From positions 1 through 63,395 of the forward strand of contig JAGZQF010000014.1 in the NCBI GenBank assembly GCA_018382295.1: DNA of 63,395 bases, given 5' to 3'. Below are positions 47,036 through 55,956 of this stretch, one piece after another. This stretch comes from Collinsella sp. (lineage in GTDB: Bacteria > Actinomycetota > Coriobacteriia > Coriobacteriales > Coriobacteriaceae). The number at the start of each line of letters is the position of its first letter. Position 1 is the stretch's first letter. A program made the translations under genes and the position numbers. The notes under the pieces were generated by a model, which worked only from the letters and a program-made list of their open reading frames with translations, was not told the origin of the DNA and ran no database searches.

Positions 47036-48292
47036 ATGCTCAACCATCTCAAACAACACTTTGGCTGCCGACGCACCGGTGGTCACGGAGGCCTAGACAT
47101 TGCGCGGCACATCGGCCCCGGGCTGCTCGTGACCGTCGGCTTTATCGACCCGGGCAACTGGGCCTCCAATATGGCCGCGGGCTTGCAGTTTGGCTACGCG
47201 CTGCTGTGGATCGTCACACTGTCCACGATTATGCTCATTGTGCTGCAGCACAATGCGGCGCACCTGGGTATCGCCACGGGCGCTTGTCTTGCCGAGGCCA
47301 CGACCCGCTTTCTCCCCCGCATCGTGGGACGCGCGGTGCTCGGCAGCGCCTATCTCGCGACCATCGCCACCGCCATGGCCGAAGTCCTGGGTGGCGCGAT
47401 TGCCCTTCAAATGCTCTTTGGGCTGCCCGTGCGCGCGGGCTGCGTCATCGTGGCGGCAGTATCGATGGCGATGCTCATGACGAACTCCTACAAGCGTGCC
47501 GAACGCTGGATCATCGCCTTCGTAGGCGTGGTAGGACTCTCGTTTTTGGCCGAGCTTGCACTAGTCAAGGTCGACTGGCCGCAGGCCGCCGCAAGCTGGA
47601 TCACACCCAGTATGCCCACCGGCTCGGCCGCGATTATCGTAAGTGTCCTAGGCGCGGTCGTTATGCCTCACAACCTCTTCCTGCACTCCGAGGTCATCCA
47701 ATCCATGCACTTCGAAGGCCAAGGCGAGCAGATTATCGAGGAACGTCTGCGCTACGAACTCTTCGACACGCTCTTTTCGATGGGCGTGGGCTGGGCGATC
47801 AACTCGGCCATGGTCATCCTGGCCGCAACGACCTTCTTTGCGCACGGCATTGTCGTAGACGACCTCGCCGTCGCAGCGGACACGCTCTCCCCCATCTTGG
47901 GCCCGGCGAGCTCGACTATCTTTGCGGTGGCACTGCTGTTTGCGGGCATATCGAGTAGTGTGACGGCGGGCATGGCGGCGGGCACCATTTCGGCGGGCAT
48001 GTTCGACGAGGAATACGACATCCACGACCGACATTCCTCGATCGGGGTAGCGGCCTGTTTCGCCGGCGCAGTGGCGGCGTGTCTGGTCGTCCCAAATCCT
48101 TTTGAAGGTCTCATCTGGAGTCAGGCACTGCTGTCGCTCCAGCTGCCGATTACGGTCTTTGTGCTCATACGGCTCACCAGCTCAGCCCGCGTCATGGGCA
48201 AATACGCCAACTCGCGCCCGCTCAACGCGCTGCTCGTAGGGATCGGCGTCATCGTGACGATTCTCGACATCGTGCTGCTAACGGGGATGTAA
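47036..48292 (+). CDS. mntH: Nramp-family divalent metal transporter
   Basis: 418 residues with 11 predicted helices. The metal-site motif DPGN is at D38-N41 (GFIDPGNWASN) and the TM6 motif MPH is in VVMPHNLFLHS, both as in Mn2+/Fe2+ importers driven by protons. GCAGGAG lies before the ATG (MLNHLKQHFG); an upstream start at 47000 overlaps the promoter and is rejected. Monocistronic, ending at the shared terminator at 48369. The symbol is by analogy; iron transport is also possible. Confidence 0.85.
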   Translation: MLNHLKQHFGCRRTGGHGGLDIARHIGPGLLVTVGFIDPGNWASNMAAGLQFGYALLWIVTLSTIMLIVLQHNAAHLGIATGACLAEATTRFLPRIVGRAVLGSAYLATIATAMAEVLGGAIALQMLFGLPVRAGCVIVAAVSMAMLMTNSYKRAERWIIAFVGVVGLSFLAELALVKVDWPQAAASWITPSMPTGSAAIIVSVLGAVVMPHNLFLHSEVIQSMHFEGQGEQIIEERLRYELFDTLFSMGVGWAINSAMVILAATTFFAHGIVVDDLAVAADTLSPILGPASSTIFAVALLFAGISSSVTAGMAAGTISAGMFDEEYDIHDRHSSIGVAACFAGAVAACLVVPNPFEGLIWSQALLSLQLPITVFVLIRLTSSARVMGKYANSRPLNALLVGIGVIVTILDIVLLTGM

Positions 48293-48321
48293 TTGGGATG
48301 GCGTGGCCGTCCAGATATAAC

Positions 48322-48346
48322 GTCTCAATCTGTAACACGTAAGGCC
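48322..48346. repeat. 57-bp palindrome family A, truncated copy
   Basis: GTCTCAATCTGTAACACGTA is the left arm of the family. The right arm is absent; a gene terminator follows 23 nt later. Confidence 0.65.
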
Positions 48347-48368
48347 GTTTTAAACCGTCAGATAAATC

Positions 48369-48406
48369 AAAAGGGTCCCAGCCGGAATATCCAGCCGGGA
48401 CCCTTG
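48369..48406. terminator. Bidirectional terminator between Nramp and rubredoxin genes
   Basis: AAAGGGTCCC / GGGACCCTT stem, with an inner CCGG pairing, followed by TTTTGATTT on the minus strand. It serves the rubredoxin gene and probably the Nramp gene too. Confidence 0.85.
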
Positions 48407-48445
48407 GACAGAGCTCTGTATGGCTAATCGCCGTGTGTCTACGAG

Positions 48446-48589
48446 CTACTCCTCGACGAGCTCAAACTGATCGGGACCGACGCCGCAGACCGGGCACACG
48501 TAGTCCTCGGGCAGCTCGGGCGTGTCGACCTCAACCTCGTAGCCGCAAACGGTGCACACAAACTTATACGTCTTCTTCTCCTCAGCCAT
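48446..48589 (-). CDS. Rubredoxin
   Basis: 47 residues, short even for a rubredoxin. Two iron knuckles, CTVCGY (C12, C15) and CPVCGVGPDQF (C32, C35), hold one Fe by four cysteines; the GPDQFE loop is typical. It is a one-electron carrier in the cytoplasm, often paired with flavin proteins that reduce oxygen or peroxide. GAGAGG lies 8 nt before the ATG. It has its own promoter at 48633 and lies 88 nt behind the flavin reductase gene, a likely redox partner. Confidence 0.93.
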   Translation of the reverse strand: MAEEKKTYKFVCTVCGYEVEVDTPELPEDYVCPVCGVGPDQFELVEE

Positions 48590-48632
48590 GATGTTTTCCT
48601 CTCGAACGTGACTGCTGGTGTACTTGCTTATT

Positions 48633-48660
48633 AGTATATATTCTCAATAATATAATGCAA
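48633..48660 (-). promoter_or_regulatory. Promoter of the rubredoxin gene
   Basis: On the minus strand, -35 TTGCAT (48655-48660) and -10 TATACT (48633-48638), 16 bp apart. The spacer ATTATTGAGAATA lies in an AT-rich partial dyad that resembles a Fur/PerR-family box; peroxide or iron control would suit the product. Confidence 0.55.
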
Positions 48661-48677
48661 GTATTTTTAGAACATTT

Positions 48678-49181
48678 CTAGCCTTGATACGACGAAGCCT
48701 TGGGCGGCGTCTTGCCCTTTAACACCTTGTGGTAGTAGTCATAGGTCAGCGGGGCCTCGCCGCTCAGACGCTCGGCATCTTCGACCTCACCGATAAAGAG
48801 CAGGTGCGTGCCCACATCCACGGCATCAATCAGACGGCAGCTAAACAGCGCCGCCGCGTGCTCGGGCACATAGGGCATGCCCAGCGCGGTCTCGTGGGTC
48901 TCGTACTTGGCAAACTTGTCGTAATCGCTGCTGGTGCGGAAGCCAAAGTTGCCGATATAGAGCATGTCGGCGGTCTGGTCAATCACGGTCAGCGCAAAAG
49001 CCTTAGCCGATGCGATTACGCCGGACGTGACATTTTCCTTGTTCACGGCAACCGAGATGCGCGCCGGGGCGGATGTCACCTGCACCACTGTGTTGATAAC
49101 GCAGCCGGCACGCAGCCCGTCGGCCGCGGCACTCACCACATACAGGCCGCTCGGCATCGTAAAGAACGCAGTTTTGTCCAT
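48678..49181 (-). CDS. Flavin reductase family protein (flavoredoxin-like)
   Basis: 167 residues of the FMN-binding split-barrel class. MPSGLYVVSAAADGLRAGCV, then INTVVQVTSAPARISVAVNK, is the classic N-terminal block, and FSCRLIDAVDVGTHLLFIGE the later one. It reduces or binds FMN, and in anaerobes forms a chain with rubredoxin (encoded next). AGGGGAG precedes the ATG at 49181; an earlier start reaches into the smpB terminator. Its 5' leader runs through that terminator region. Confidence 0.85.
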   Translation of the reverse strand: MDKTAFFTMPSGLYVVSAAADGLRAGCVINTVVQVTSAPARISVAVNKENVTSGVIASAKAFALTVIDQTADMLYIGNFGFRTSSDYDKFAKYETHETALGMPYVPEHAAALFSCRLIDAVDVGTHLLFIGEVEDAERLSGEAPLTYDYYHKVLKGKTPPKASSYQG

Positions 49182-49232
49182 AACGATCACTCCCCTAACC
49201 CAGAATTGAACCTCATGGATGTATGTACCCAC

Positions 49233-49268
49233 AAAAAAAAGGCGGCACCCATAACGGACGCCGCCTTT
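49233..49268 (-). terminator. Terminator of smpB
   Basis: AAAGGCGGCGTCC pairs with GGGTGCCGCCTTT, followed by eight T in all on the minus strand. It lies about 120 nt after the smpB stop. Confidence 0.85.
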
Positions 49269-49309
49269 GAGACATATGTGTCAGAACAGTAAGAAAGATG
49301 AGACACCCA

Positions 49310-49379
49310 CAGTTGCGGTGAAATAGGGACTGAATAGTCCCTCAAACAGGCAAAACAGTCCGTATTCCACCGCAACTTA
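49310..49379. repeat. Dispersed palindrome, family B, copy 2
   Basis: AGTTGCGGTGAAATAGGGAC and the imperfect inverse ending ACCGCAACTTA. An extra inner hairpin GGGACT / AGTCCC is specific to this copy. It lies just after smpB. Confidence 0.8.
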
Positions 49380-49389
49380 TGAAGGGTGG

Positions 49390-49860
49390 TCAGCGATTGC
49401 GCTCTTTGAGGGCGCGGTCGATCTCGCGTTGGACATCACGCTTGGCCAAGTCCTCGCGCTTGTCGTAGAGCTTCTTGCCGCGACCCAGACCCAGCAGCAG
49501 CTTTACGCGGCCGTCGGTATTAAAGTAGAGTTCCAACGGAACCAGCGCATAACCACGGTTGCGAAGTTTGCCGTCAAGAAAGTCGATCTCCTTGCGGTGC
49601 AGCAGCAGACGACGCCGACGATCGGGATCGCGATTCCACACGCCACCATGGCTATAAGGGTGGATATGCAGTCCGACGAGCCAGCACTCGCCGCCACGAA
49701 TCAGCGCAAAAGTGTCAGTGATCTGACAGGCGCGCTCGCGAATCGACTTGACCTCGGTGCCGCTCAGCTCAATACCGCACTCAAACGTCTCATCGATAAA
49801 GTACTCGTGATGTGCCGAGCGATTCTTGGAAATGAGTTTGCGCTCGCGCTTACTGGGCAT
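49390..49860 (-). CDS. smpB: SsrA-binding protein SmpB
   Basis: 156 residues, the normal size. It binds tmRNA and rescues stalled ribosomes. FECGIELSGTEVKSIRERAC, then HIHPYSHGGVWNRDPDR and KLYDKREDLAKRD, are the standard blocks; the C-terminal tail ends in basic residues. AAGGAGG lies 6 nt before the ATG at 49860. It overlaps the upstream TPR-like gene by 11 nt. In many bacteria smpB follows rnr; here rnr is 9 kb away. Confidence 0.95.
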   Translation of the reverse strand: MPSKRERKLISKNRSAHHEYFIDETFECGIELSGTEVKSIRERACQITDTFALIRGGECWLVGLHIHPYSHGGVWNRDPDRRRRLLLHRKEIDFLDGKLRNRGYALVPLELYFNTDGRVKLLLGLGRGKKLYDKREDLAKRDVQREIDRALKERNR

Positions 49861-50767
49861 CGCCGGCCTCCTTGGCTCCATCGGCGTTTGAGCCCGCAGC
49901 CTCACGCTTTGCCTTGCGCTCGGCATTGAGCTCGGCATCGCTCTCGCGCACCAGTTTGATAATCGCCGCGCAGGCCTCCTCGCCCACCAAGTCGCGAGCA
50001 CGCACAGTCAGGCGCGTCGCCTCCTGCTTGTCGCCGTCGCTTGCAGCATCGGTCGCGCACATAATCAGGCAGATGGCAATCTCGGCCGAAGGCGAGGTCG
50101 GCACGCCTTGCAGGGCCAGTTCACCCATCACGTGGTCGTCGCTCTCATCAGCGGCATCCGGATAGGTGGTATGGATCTTGTTGAGCAGGCGCGTCGTATG
50201 CGCATCGTTGGGCGCCAGGCGCAGCGCCAGACGCGCGCAGCCCACGGCAGCCGAAACGTTCTCGGTCTCGGGCTCCAAGAAGTACTGACCTAGATTGGCG
50301 TAAGCGCGGGCGGCGCACTTGCCATCGCTTGCACGCTCCAGCACCGAGAACGAGAGCGATGCCCATTCCTGCTTGTCCTCGAGTGCGCGGAACAGCTCGG
50401 CCAAATCCAAGCGATAGTTGCAGTTCATGGGGTCCCAACGCACAGCCTGCATCAGGGCATTACGAGCGCTCACATAATCCTGCTGGCGAATGTAGGCAAA
50501 CGCCATGTCAGAGTACAGGCGGTCAAACGGCACCTCGACCTGCACGAGCTCGCGCGGATCCTTCTCCACGCGGCGATAGGCCAAGCGCTCAAACTTGCTA
50601 TCGAAGCTAAAGTATTGACGCTTCTCCTCCGTCTTGCACTCAGCATCAATATACTCCTCGGCGAGCTCCACCAGACGCTCCAGCAGCGGCGTCGCCGTAG
50701 CCAAGTCGCCCTGCGCCAGATAGTTCTCGGCATACGTGATGTCTTGCAAGCTGATGGGCAGATCCAT
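49850..50767 (-). CDS. TPR-like helical repeat protein of unknown function
   Basis: 305 residues, soluble, all-helical. Repeats resemble tetratricopeptide units: LAQGDLATATPLLERLVELA, AFAYIRQQDYVSARNALMQA and AYANLGQYFLEPETENVSAA. The C-terminal end is charged (ELNAERKAKREAAG). GAGGAG lies 5 nt before the ATG at 50767. It is translationally coupled to smpB. I do not know a named family. Confidence 0.75.
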   Translation of the reverse strand: MDLPISLQDITYAENYLAQGDLATATPLLERLVELAEEYIDAECKTEEKRQYFSFDSKFERLAYRRVEKDPRELVQVEVPFDRLYSDMAFAYIRQQDYVSARNALMQAVRWDPMNCNYRLDLAELFRALEDKQEWASLSFSVLERASDGKCAARAYANLGQYFLEPETENVSAAVGCARLALRLAPNDAHTTRLLNKIHTTYPDAADESDDHVMGELALQGVPTSPSAEIAICLIMCATDAASDGDKQEATRLTVRARDLVGEEACAAIIKLVRESDAELNAERKAKREAAGSNADGAKEAGDAQ

Positions 50768-50823
50768 GGCTACTCCTCGATCTGAGCGAAACACGGCAGG
50801 CGCCGTATATACGGTCAATACAC

Positions 50824-50852
50824 AAAACCCGGGTCTCTTACGAGGCCCGGGC
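50824..50852 (-). terminator. Terminator of the tRNA-Gln/tRNA-Glu transcript
   Basis: CCCGGGCCTC pairs with GAGACCCGGG (one bulge), followed by TTTTG on the minus strand. It starts 10 nt after tRNA-Glu. Confidence 0.85.
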
Positions 50853-50861
50853 GTTCAATTT

Positions 50862-50938
50862 TGGTAGCCCGTACCAGATTCGAACTGGTGATCTCCGCCT
50901 TGAGAGGGCGGCGTCCTAAACCGCTAGACGAACGGGCC
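50862..50938 (-). tRNA. tRNA-Glu (CTC)
   Basis: 77 nt including an encoded CCA. The acceptor GGCCCGT pairs with ACGGGCT. The anticodon stem CCGCC / GGCGG holds the loop CTCTCAA, so the anticodon is CTC. The T-arm has GTTCGAATC. It follows tRNA-Gln by 17 nt in the same transcript. Confidence 0.95.
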
Positions 50939-50955
50939 ATATGTAGCAAATGCAA

Positions 50956-51029
50956 TGGCTGGGATGGAGGGAGTCGAACCCCCATTGACGGAACCAGAAT
51001 CCGCTGTCCTGCCATTAGACGACATCCCA
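50956..51029 (-). tRNA. tRNA-Gln (CTG)
   Basis: 74 nt including CCA. The acceptor TGGGATG pairs with CATCCCA. The anticodon stem GCGGA / TCCGT holds TTCTGGT, anticodon CTG. The T-loop is GTTCGACTC. First gene of the tRNA pair. Confidence 0.95.
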
Positions 51030-51073
51030 ATGACTGCATCGCTGCGCTCGGCTGTGCCTTTGCGCAAAAAAGA

Positions 51074-51102
51074 AATATACGGGAAGTCTCGCCGTGACGC
51101 AA
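51074..51102 (-). promoter_or_regulatory. Promoter of the tRNA pair
   Basis: On the minus strand, -35 TTGCGT (51097-51102) and -10 TATATT (51074-51079), 17 bp apart, about 45 nt before tRNA-Gln. A GC-rich discriminator typical of stable RNA promoters is not evident. Confidence 0.7.
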
Positions 51103-51305
51103 GCCCCAATTTTGACTTTTTTGAAATTCAGTCAAATTGGCCTAATTTAGTCCAACCCGTGAAGGACCTGTGAAGCCGGCCGCTGTACACGAAGGGCAAA
51201 ACGCCGCGAGCGGTAGCCGTCAACCGTTGGCAGATTCTACCGCGAAAACGATAGCACCAGGCAACACAATCGAAGTATCAATGATCGCGTAGATATCGAG
51301 GCGCC

Positions 51306-51716
51306 ATGGACGAAGAGCTTGATTACCTATGGGAGACCCTGGGCCTCGAGATCACTGCTGACCTTTGGCCCGAACGGGACAAAATCCATCCCACACTGCG
51401 CCCCGCCATCACGGTGATGCAGGCAAAATACCGCCGTGCATCCTTTTTGATCATGCGGATGTCATGGCACGCGGGACTCCCCGACCTTAAACGAATCCAG
51501 GCAAGCCTCGTCGAGCTGTCCGGTATGCCGACCGTCATATCCGAGGCACACCTGGAGCAGCGCCAGCGTGAGCGACTGCAACAGCAGCGGATTCCCTTTA
51601 TCTGCCCCGGTATTCAGGCATATCTGCCCTTTATGGACGAGGAGTACTGGAGCGGCAAGCCCAACAAACACGTAAAGGTCTACGATCCGCACGAATGGGC
51701 ACAGCTGGCGGACTGA
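51306..51716 (+). CDS. Small protein of unknown function, MarR-associated C-terminal-like motif
   Basis: 136 residues, (MDEELDYLWETLGLEITADL). The part QQRIPFICPGIQAYLPFMDE resembles the IPF-PG-Q-YLPF segment seen in N-terminal regions of some MarR-type regulators, but no helix-turn-helix follows. It may be a truncated or free-standing form. CGAGG lies 4 nt before the ATG. A weak promoter (TTGAAA 51121, TAATTT 51143) lies upstream. Codon use is like the neighbours. Low certainty on role. Confidence 0.6.
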   Translation: MDEELDYLWETLGLEITADLWPERDKIHPTLRPAITVMQAKYRRASFLIMRMSWHAGLPDLKRIQASLVELSGMPTVISEAHLEQRQRERLQQQRIPFICPGIQAYLPFMDEEYWSGKPNKHVKVYDPHEWAQLAD

Positions 51717-51735
51717 CTGGGGCAGGCCCGCCGGC

Positions 51736-51905
51736 GGAAAGTGCGTCCCAGATTTCAAGCTCAAACTGGTCCCTACTTTCCCGTCGAGCCCTCAACCGGA
51801 AACCGTGTCCCACAATCGAAGCTCAGAATGGGACGTGCTTTCCGCAACCGGCCACTTTGGGAAAGCGCATCCCATTCTGGAAGCGAATTCCGGGTCGCAC
51901 TTTCC
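51736..51905. repeat. Tandem array of three 46-bp hairpins, 62-bp period
   Basis: Copies at 51736-51781, 51798-51843 and 51860-51905. Each opens GGAAA, has TCCCA in the left arm and GGG or GGT in the right arm, and closes CTTTCC; copies 1 and 2 keep a central AAGCTC. The 16-bp linkers differ. The exact 62-bp spacing suggests unit duplication. It fills the gap between two converging genes. Confidence 0.85.
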
Positions 51906-51912
51906 GCAGCCG

Positions 51913-52272
51913 CTACAGCAACGCCTCGGCCCAAGCCGATTCCCTAAAGCCGGGAATCGCAAAGTCGTCGCCCACCAGCAGCGGACGCTTGACCAGCATG
52001 CCGTCGGTCGCCAGCAGCTCGTAGCACTCCCGATCCGTCATGCCCGCATCCAGACGCGCCTTCAGGCCCAGCTCTCGATATTTCATGCCCGACGAATTAA
52101 AGAAGCGCCGCACCGGCAGCCCCGAATGAGCAATCCAGGTCGCAAGCTCATCAGCCGTAGGATTGTCCAAAACGATATCGCGGTCGATATACTCAACCCC
52201 ATGTTCATCCAGCCATGCCTTGGCCTTCTTACAGGTCGAGCACTTGGGATATTCAACAAACAGTACGGTCAT
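51913..52272 (-). CDS. ArsC/Spx-family protein (arsenate-reductase-like)
   Basis: 119 residues with a thioredoxin-like ArsC fold. The N-terminal CSTC (C11, C14) and the later LPVRRFFNSSGMKYRELGL block, then KRPLLV, match Spx/YffB/ArsC proteins. With CxxC it could be a redox-sensing Spx-like regulator or a reductase; no arsenic genes are nearby, so arsenate reduction is doubtful. GGAGG lies 6 nt before the ATG at 52272. Monocistronic. Confidence 0.85.
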   Translation of the reverse strand: MTVLFVEYPKCSTCKKAKAWLDEHGVEYIDRDIVLDNPTADELATWIAHSGLPVRRFFNSSGMKYRELGLKARLDAGMTDRECYELLATDGMLVKRPLLVGDDFAIPGFRESAWAEALL

Positions 52273-52364
52273 GGGAATCCTCCGAATATAGATCGGCCAA
52301 CGCAGGCACACGCCACACGAGGCGCCTTCGTATGATGGGCCAATTGTAGCCCACGGGTCACACG

Positions 52365-53417
52365 CTAAACGAACCGTACCCCGAATCCGCGTTTGATGAA
52401 CGGCAGCAGCTCCATTGCCTCGGGCGTGATATGGCCCGCAACGTTCATGCGCTCGTCACCGGGAAGATCGACCCGCGCAATCTCAAGCTCGCCTTCGTAG
52501 CGCCCATATCCGCTATTGCTCACAGCGATCGACCCCGCCTTTCGCGGCAGGCCGGCTCCGGCATCCGTCGACACGGAATCCGGCTTAAGCGTCGTACGTG
52601 ACTCCTGAGACCTAAAGATGAGGACGCTCGAGTCGGGCCGGTCGTGATGAATCTGCCCGCGCACATAGGCATAACCGGGCTCAAGCTCGCATTGCAGGTC
52701 CACGTATCCGGCGGAAACTTGAGCAAACTGCGCCCAGCCCGCATCGGAAAGATCGGGGTCGCCGACCAACACAATGTCGCAATCGGCGCCATGTGCAAGC
52801 TCAAGCATATTGAGAGCAACCTTTGACGCGCGACCGCGCTGCGCCTCGACCGTCGGCAGTCCCTCGAATACCGGCCCGCGAACGTTAGCATCACCCGGCA
52901 CAAAAACCATGATTTCGAATCCAAGCGCCGCAAGACGAAGATTCACCCGAGCAATGTCCTCCAGAGCTAAACCGGTATAAGGCTTGGGGTAAAAATTGTG
53001 GCAGGCGGCAAAACGAGTCACATCGGCGCCGGCTTCACGCCACGATGCGATTTCATCAGAACTCACTGTCGATGCATTGACCACAATGCGAAATACACCG
53101 GACAGCTCCGCGACCCGCTGGGCGCTAAAGCCATAGTCCAAACGAAGGTATTCCAACCCCAGATCGCGCAGGTCCTCGATGCGCTCAAGCCCGAGCAAAT
53201 CGCACGTGCGAGGCCCCACATCGGCAATGAGCGCAATGCCGCGGGCGGAAAGCAGCGACAGCACATGACGGACCTTATCGGCATACGCCGCTCCCCCATC
53301 CTCGGGAATATGCAGCGAGGTGAACGCGTAGCGCGCACCCGCCGCGGCGCCACGCTCAATCGTCCGCTCAATATCCTGCAAAGGGCTGGAAAGATAAATT
53401 GAAATACCCGTTTTCAC
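52365..53417 (-). CDS. mupG: 6-phospho-N-acetylmuramidase-like protein (MupG, DUF871)
   Basis: 350 residues: an N-terminal TIM barrel (MKTGISIYLSSPLQDIERTI) with GARYAFTSLHIPED, VNASTVSS and ACHNFYPKPYTGL, then a C-terminal cyclophilin-like domain (YVRGQIHHDRPDSS). MupG of Staphylococcus cuts MurNAc-6P-GlcNAc taken up by the PTS. It fits as the last gene of this MurNAc operon, behind murP. The GTG start lies 9 nt after AAAGGAG. An intrinsic terminator precedes it, so its expression may be lowered relative to murP. Confidence 0.85.
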   Translation of the reverse strand: MKTGISIYLSSPLQDIERTIERGAAAGARYAFTSLHIPEDGGAAYADKVRHVLSLLSARGIALIADVGPRTCDLLGLERIEDLRDLGLEYLRLDYGFSAQRVAELSGVFRIVVNASTVSSDEIASWREAGADVTRFAACHNFYPKPYTGLALEDIARVNLRLAALGFEIMVFVPGDANVRGPVFEGLPTVEAQRGRASKVALNMLELAHGADCDIVLVGDPDLSDAGWAQFAQVSAGYVDLQCELEPGYAYVRGQIHHDRPDSSVLIFRSQESRTTLKPDSVSTDAGAGLPRKAGSIAVSNSGYGRYEGELEIARVDLPGDERMNVAGHITPEAMELLPFIKRGFGVRFV

Positions 53418-53433
53418 GCTTCAACGCTCCTTT

Positions 53434-53467
53434 AAAAAAGGCCGGCGGAGCAGCTAGCCCCGCCGGC
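53434..53467 (-). terminator. Intra-operon terminator between murP and mupG
   Basis: GCCGGCGG / CCGCCGGC stem, 9-nt middle, then TTTTTT on the minus strand. It overlaps the leader of mupG and probably gives partial read-through. Confidence 0.8.
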
Positions 53468-53534
53468 ACAACCATAACATCAAGAAATCTGCCGCGCGCC
53501 GCGAACCCCGAGCAACACGGCTCGCGATATCAAA

Positions 53535-54965
53535 CTACTCGCCAAAGAACTCGTTGATCTTCTGCTCGTCGACGCCAAAGAACCACGTCAGGACAAAGCC
53601 GGCGGCATAGGCAAGCAGCATAGCGGCAACGTAGCCGAGCTGCTGGCCAGGAACGACGATCAGCAGGCCAAACAGACCGGAAACGCCCTGAGAAACCGTG
53701 CCGATGTGAAGCAGCGCCGCGAGCGCGCCGCCAAATCCGGCACCCAGGCAGGCCGTCACAAACGGACGAACGAGCGGCAGCGTAACAGCATACATCAGAG
53801 GCTCGCCCACACCCAGGATTCCAACGGGAATGGACTCTGCGACGTACTTCTTGAGCTTGGCGTTCTTGGTCTTAAAGTACAGCGCCAAACCGGCACCGAC
53901 CTGGCCGCCGCCAGCCATCATAAGGATGGGAAGCAGGTAATTGATACCCTTGGTAGCGCCGTCGGGATCGTTGAGCATAGCGTGAATCGGCGTGAGCGCC
54001 TGATGCAGGCCGACGGACACCAGCGGCAAGAAGCCTGCCGACAGGATATAGCCGCCCAGGACGCCCAGCTTCTCGAAGATAAAGGTCAAAACGCTAAAGA
54101 TGGCAGTCGTCAGCCATGCGCCAACCGGCTGGATGACGAGCATCAGAGCAAAGGCGCCGATGATGAGCACCAGCAGCGGGGACAAGAACGTGTCGAGTGC
54201 GTTGGGCATAACCTTGCGAATCTGACGCTCCATCCAGGCAAAAAATGCGCCAGCGATGAGAGCCGCGATCATGCCGCCCGCTGCGGGGTTGTACTGCGCA
54301 CTGGTGAGCGGCAGCAGAATGGCAGTGGCAGGATCAGCCGCGCCAGGCGCAAGCAGGGGCATGGCACTGTTGGCGATGCACATCGTGCCGGCGATGCCGC
54401 CCAGCGCAGCGGAGCCACCAAACTCACGTGCCGCGTTATAGCCCACCAAGATGGGCAGATAGGCAAACAGGGCCCAGCCCATGGAACGAATGCCCTGGTA
54501 CCACCACTCGCCTGCAAGCGCGCCTGCCGTCGAGACGTTAATGACGTTGCAGATACCGTTGATGAGGCCAGCCGCAATGATGCCGGGAAGCAGGGCGACG
54601 AAGACATTGGAAATCTTCTTGAGGAAGGCCTGAACCGGCTTAGACTCGTACTTGGCCTTCTGCGCGGCCTTGTTTGTGGCCGCAGCATCAACCACGCTCT
54701 CGTCAGCAACGCCTTTCGCAAGGCCGGTGAGCTTGGAGAACTCCTCGAGCACCTTATTCACCTTGCCCGGACCCAGCACGATCTGCATCGTGTCGTCCTC
54801 GACCAGGCCCATCACGCCGTCGAGCGCCTTAATACCCTCCGTGTCGACGTTACCCGTGTCTTTGACGGTCACGCGCAGGCGCGTCATGCACGCCGCGTTT
54901 GCGAGCACGTTGTCTTTACCGCCCAAAAGGTCCAGCAGCTTTTGAGCCAGCTCTTTGTTCGTCAT
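53535..54965 (-). CDS. murP: PTS EIIBC component, MurNAc type
   Basis: 476 residues. The IIB domain (1-90) has the phosphorylated Cys26 in NAACMTRLRV. A linker leads to a IIC domain with about ten helices (GIIAAGLINGICNVINVSTA, NPAAGGMIAAL, GVGEPLMYAVTLPLVRPF). It imports and phosphorylates MurNAc or a MurNAc-containing disaccharide, using an external EIIA. The sugar is inferred from murQ and mupG on either side; by sequence alone it is a glucose/sucrose-class permease. AAGGAGG lies 5 nt before the ATG. Confidence 0.85.
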   Translation of the reverse strand: MTNKELAQKLLDLLGGKDNVLANAACMTRLRVTVKDTGNVDTEGIKALDGVMGLVEDDTMQIVLGPGKVNKVLEEFSKLTGLAKGVADESVVDAAATNKAAQKAKYESKPVQAFLKKISNVFVALLPGIIAAGLINGICNVINVSTAGALAGEWWYQGIRSMGWALFAYLPILVGYNAAREFGGSAALGGIAGTMCIANSAMPLLAPGAADPATAILLPLTSAQYNPAAGGMIAALIAGAFFAWMERQIRKVMPNALDTFLSPLLVLIIGAFALMLVIQPVGAWLTTAIFSVLTFIFEKLGVLGGYILSAGFLPLVSVGLHQALTPIHAMLNDPDGATKGINYLLPILMMAGGGQVGAGLALYFKTKNAKLKKYVAESIPVGILGVGEPLMYAVTLPLVRPFVTACLGAGFGGALAALLHIGTVSQGVSGLFGLLIVVPGQQLGYVAAMLLAYAAGFVLTWFFGVDEQKINEFFGE

Positions 54966-55022
54966 AACTCCTCCTTGTATTGGGTATCTCGTCTGGATGT
55001 CATATCAGCTCACGCCGCGCAC

Positions 55023-55946
<924 letters not shown>

Positions 55947-55956
55947 TTCATTCACC

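Noticed and set aside
51913..52272. An arsenic resistance gene
   Set aside because: The ArsC fold is shared by Spx-like proteins, and no arsenite exporter or ArsR is near.
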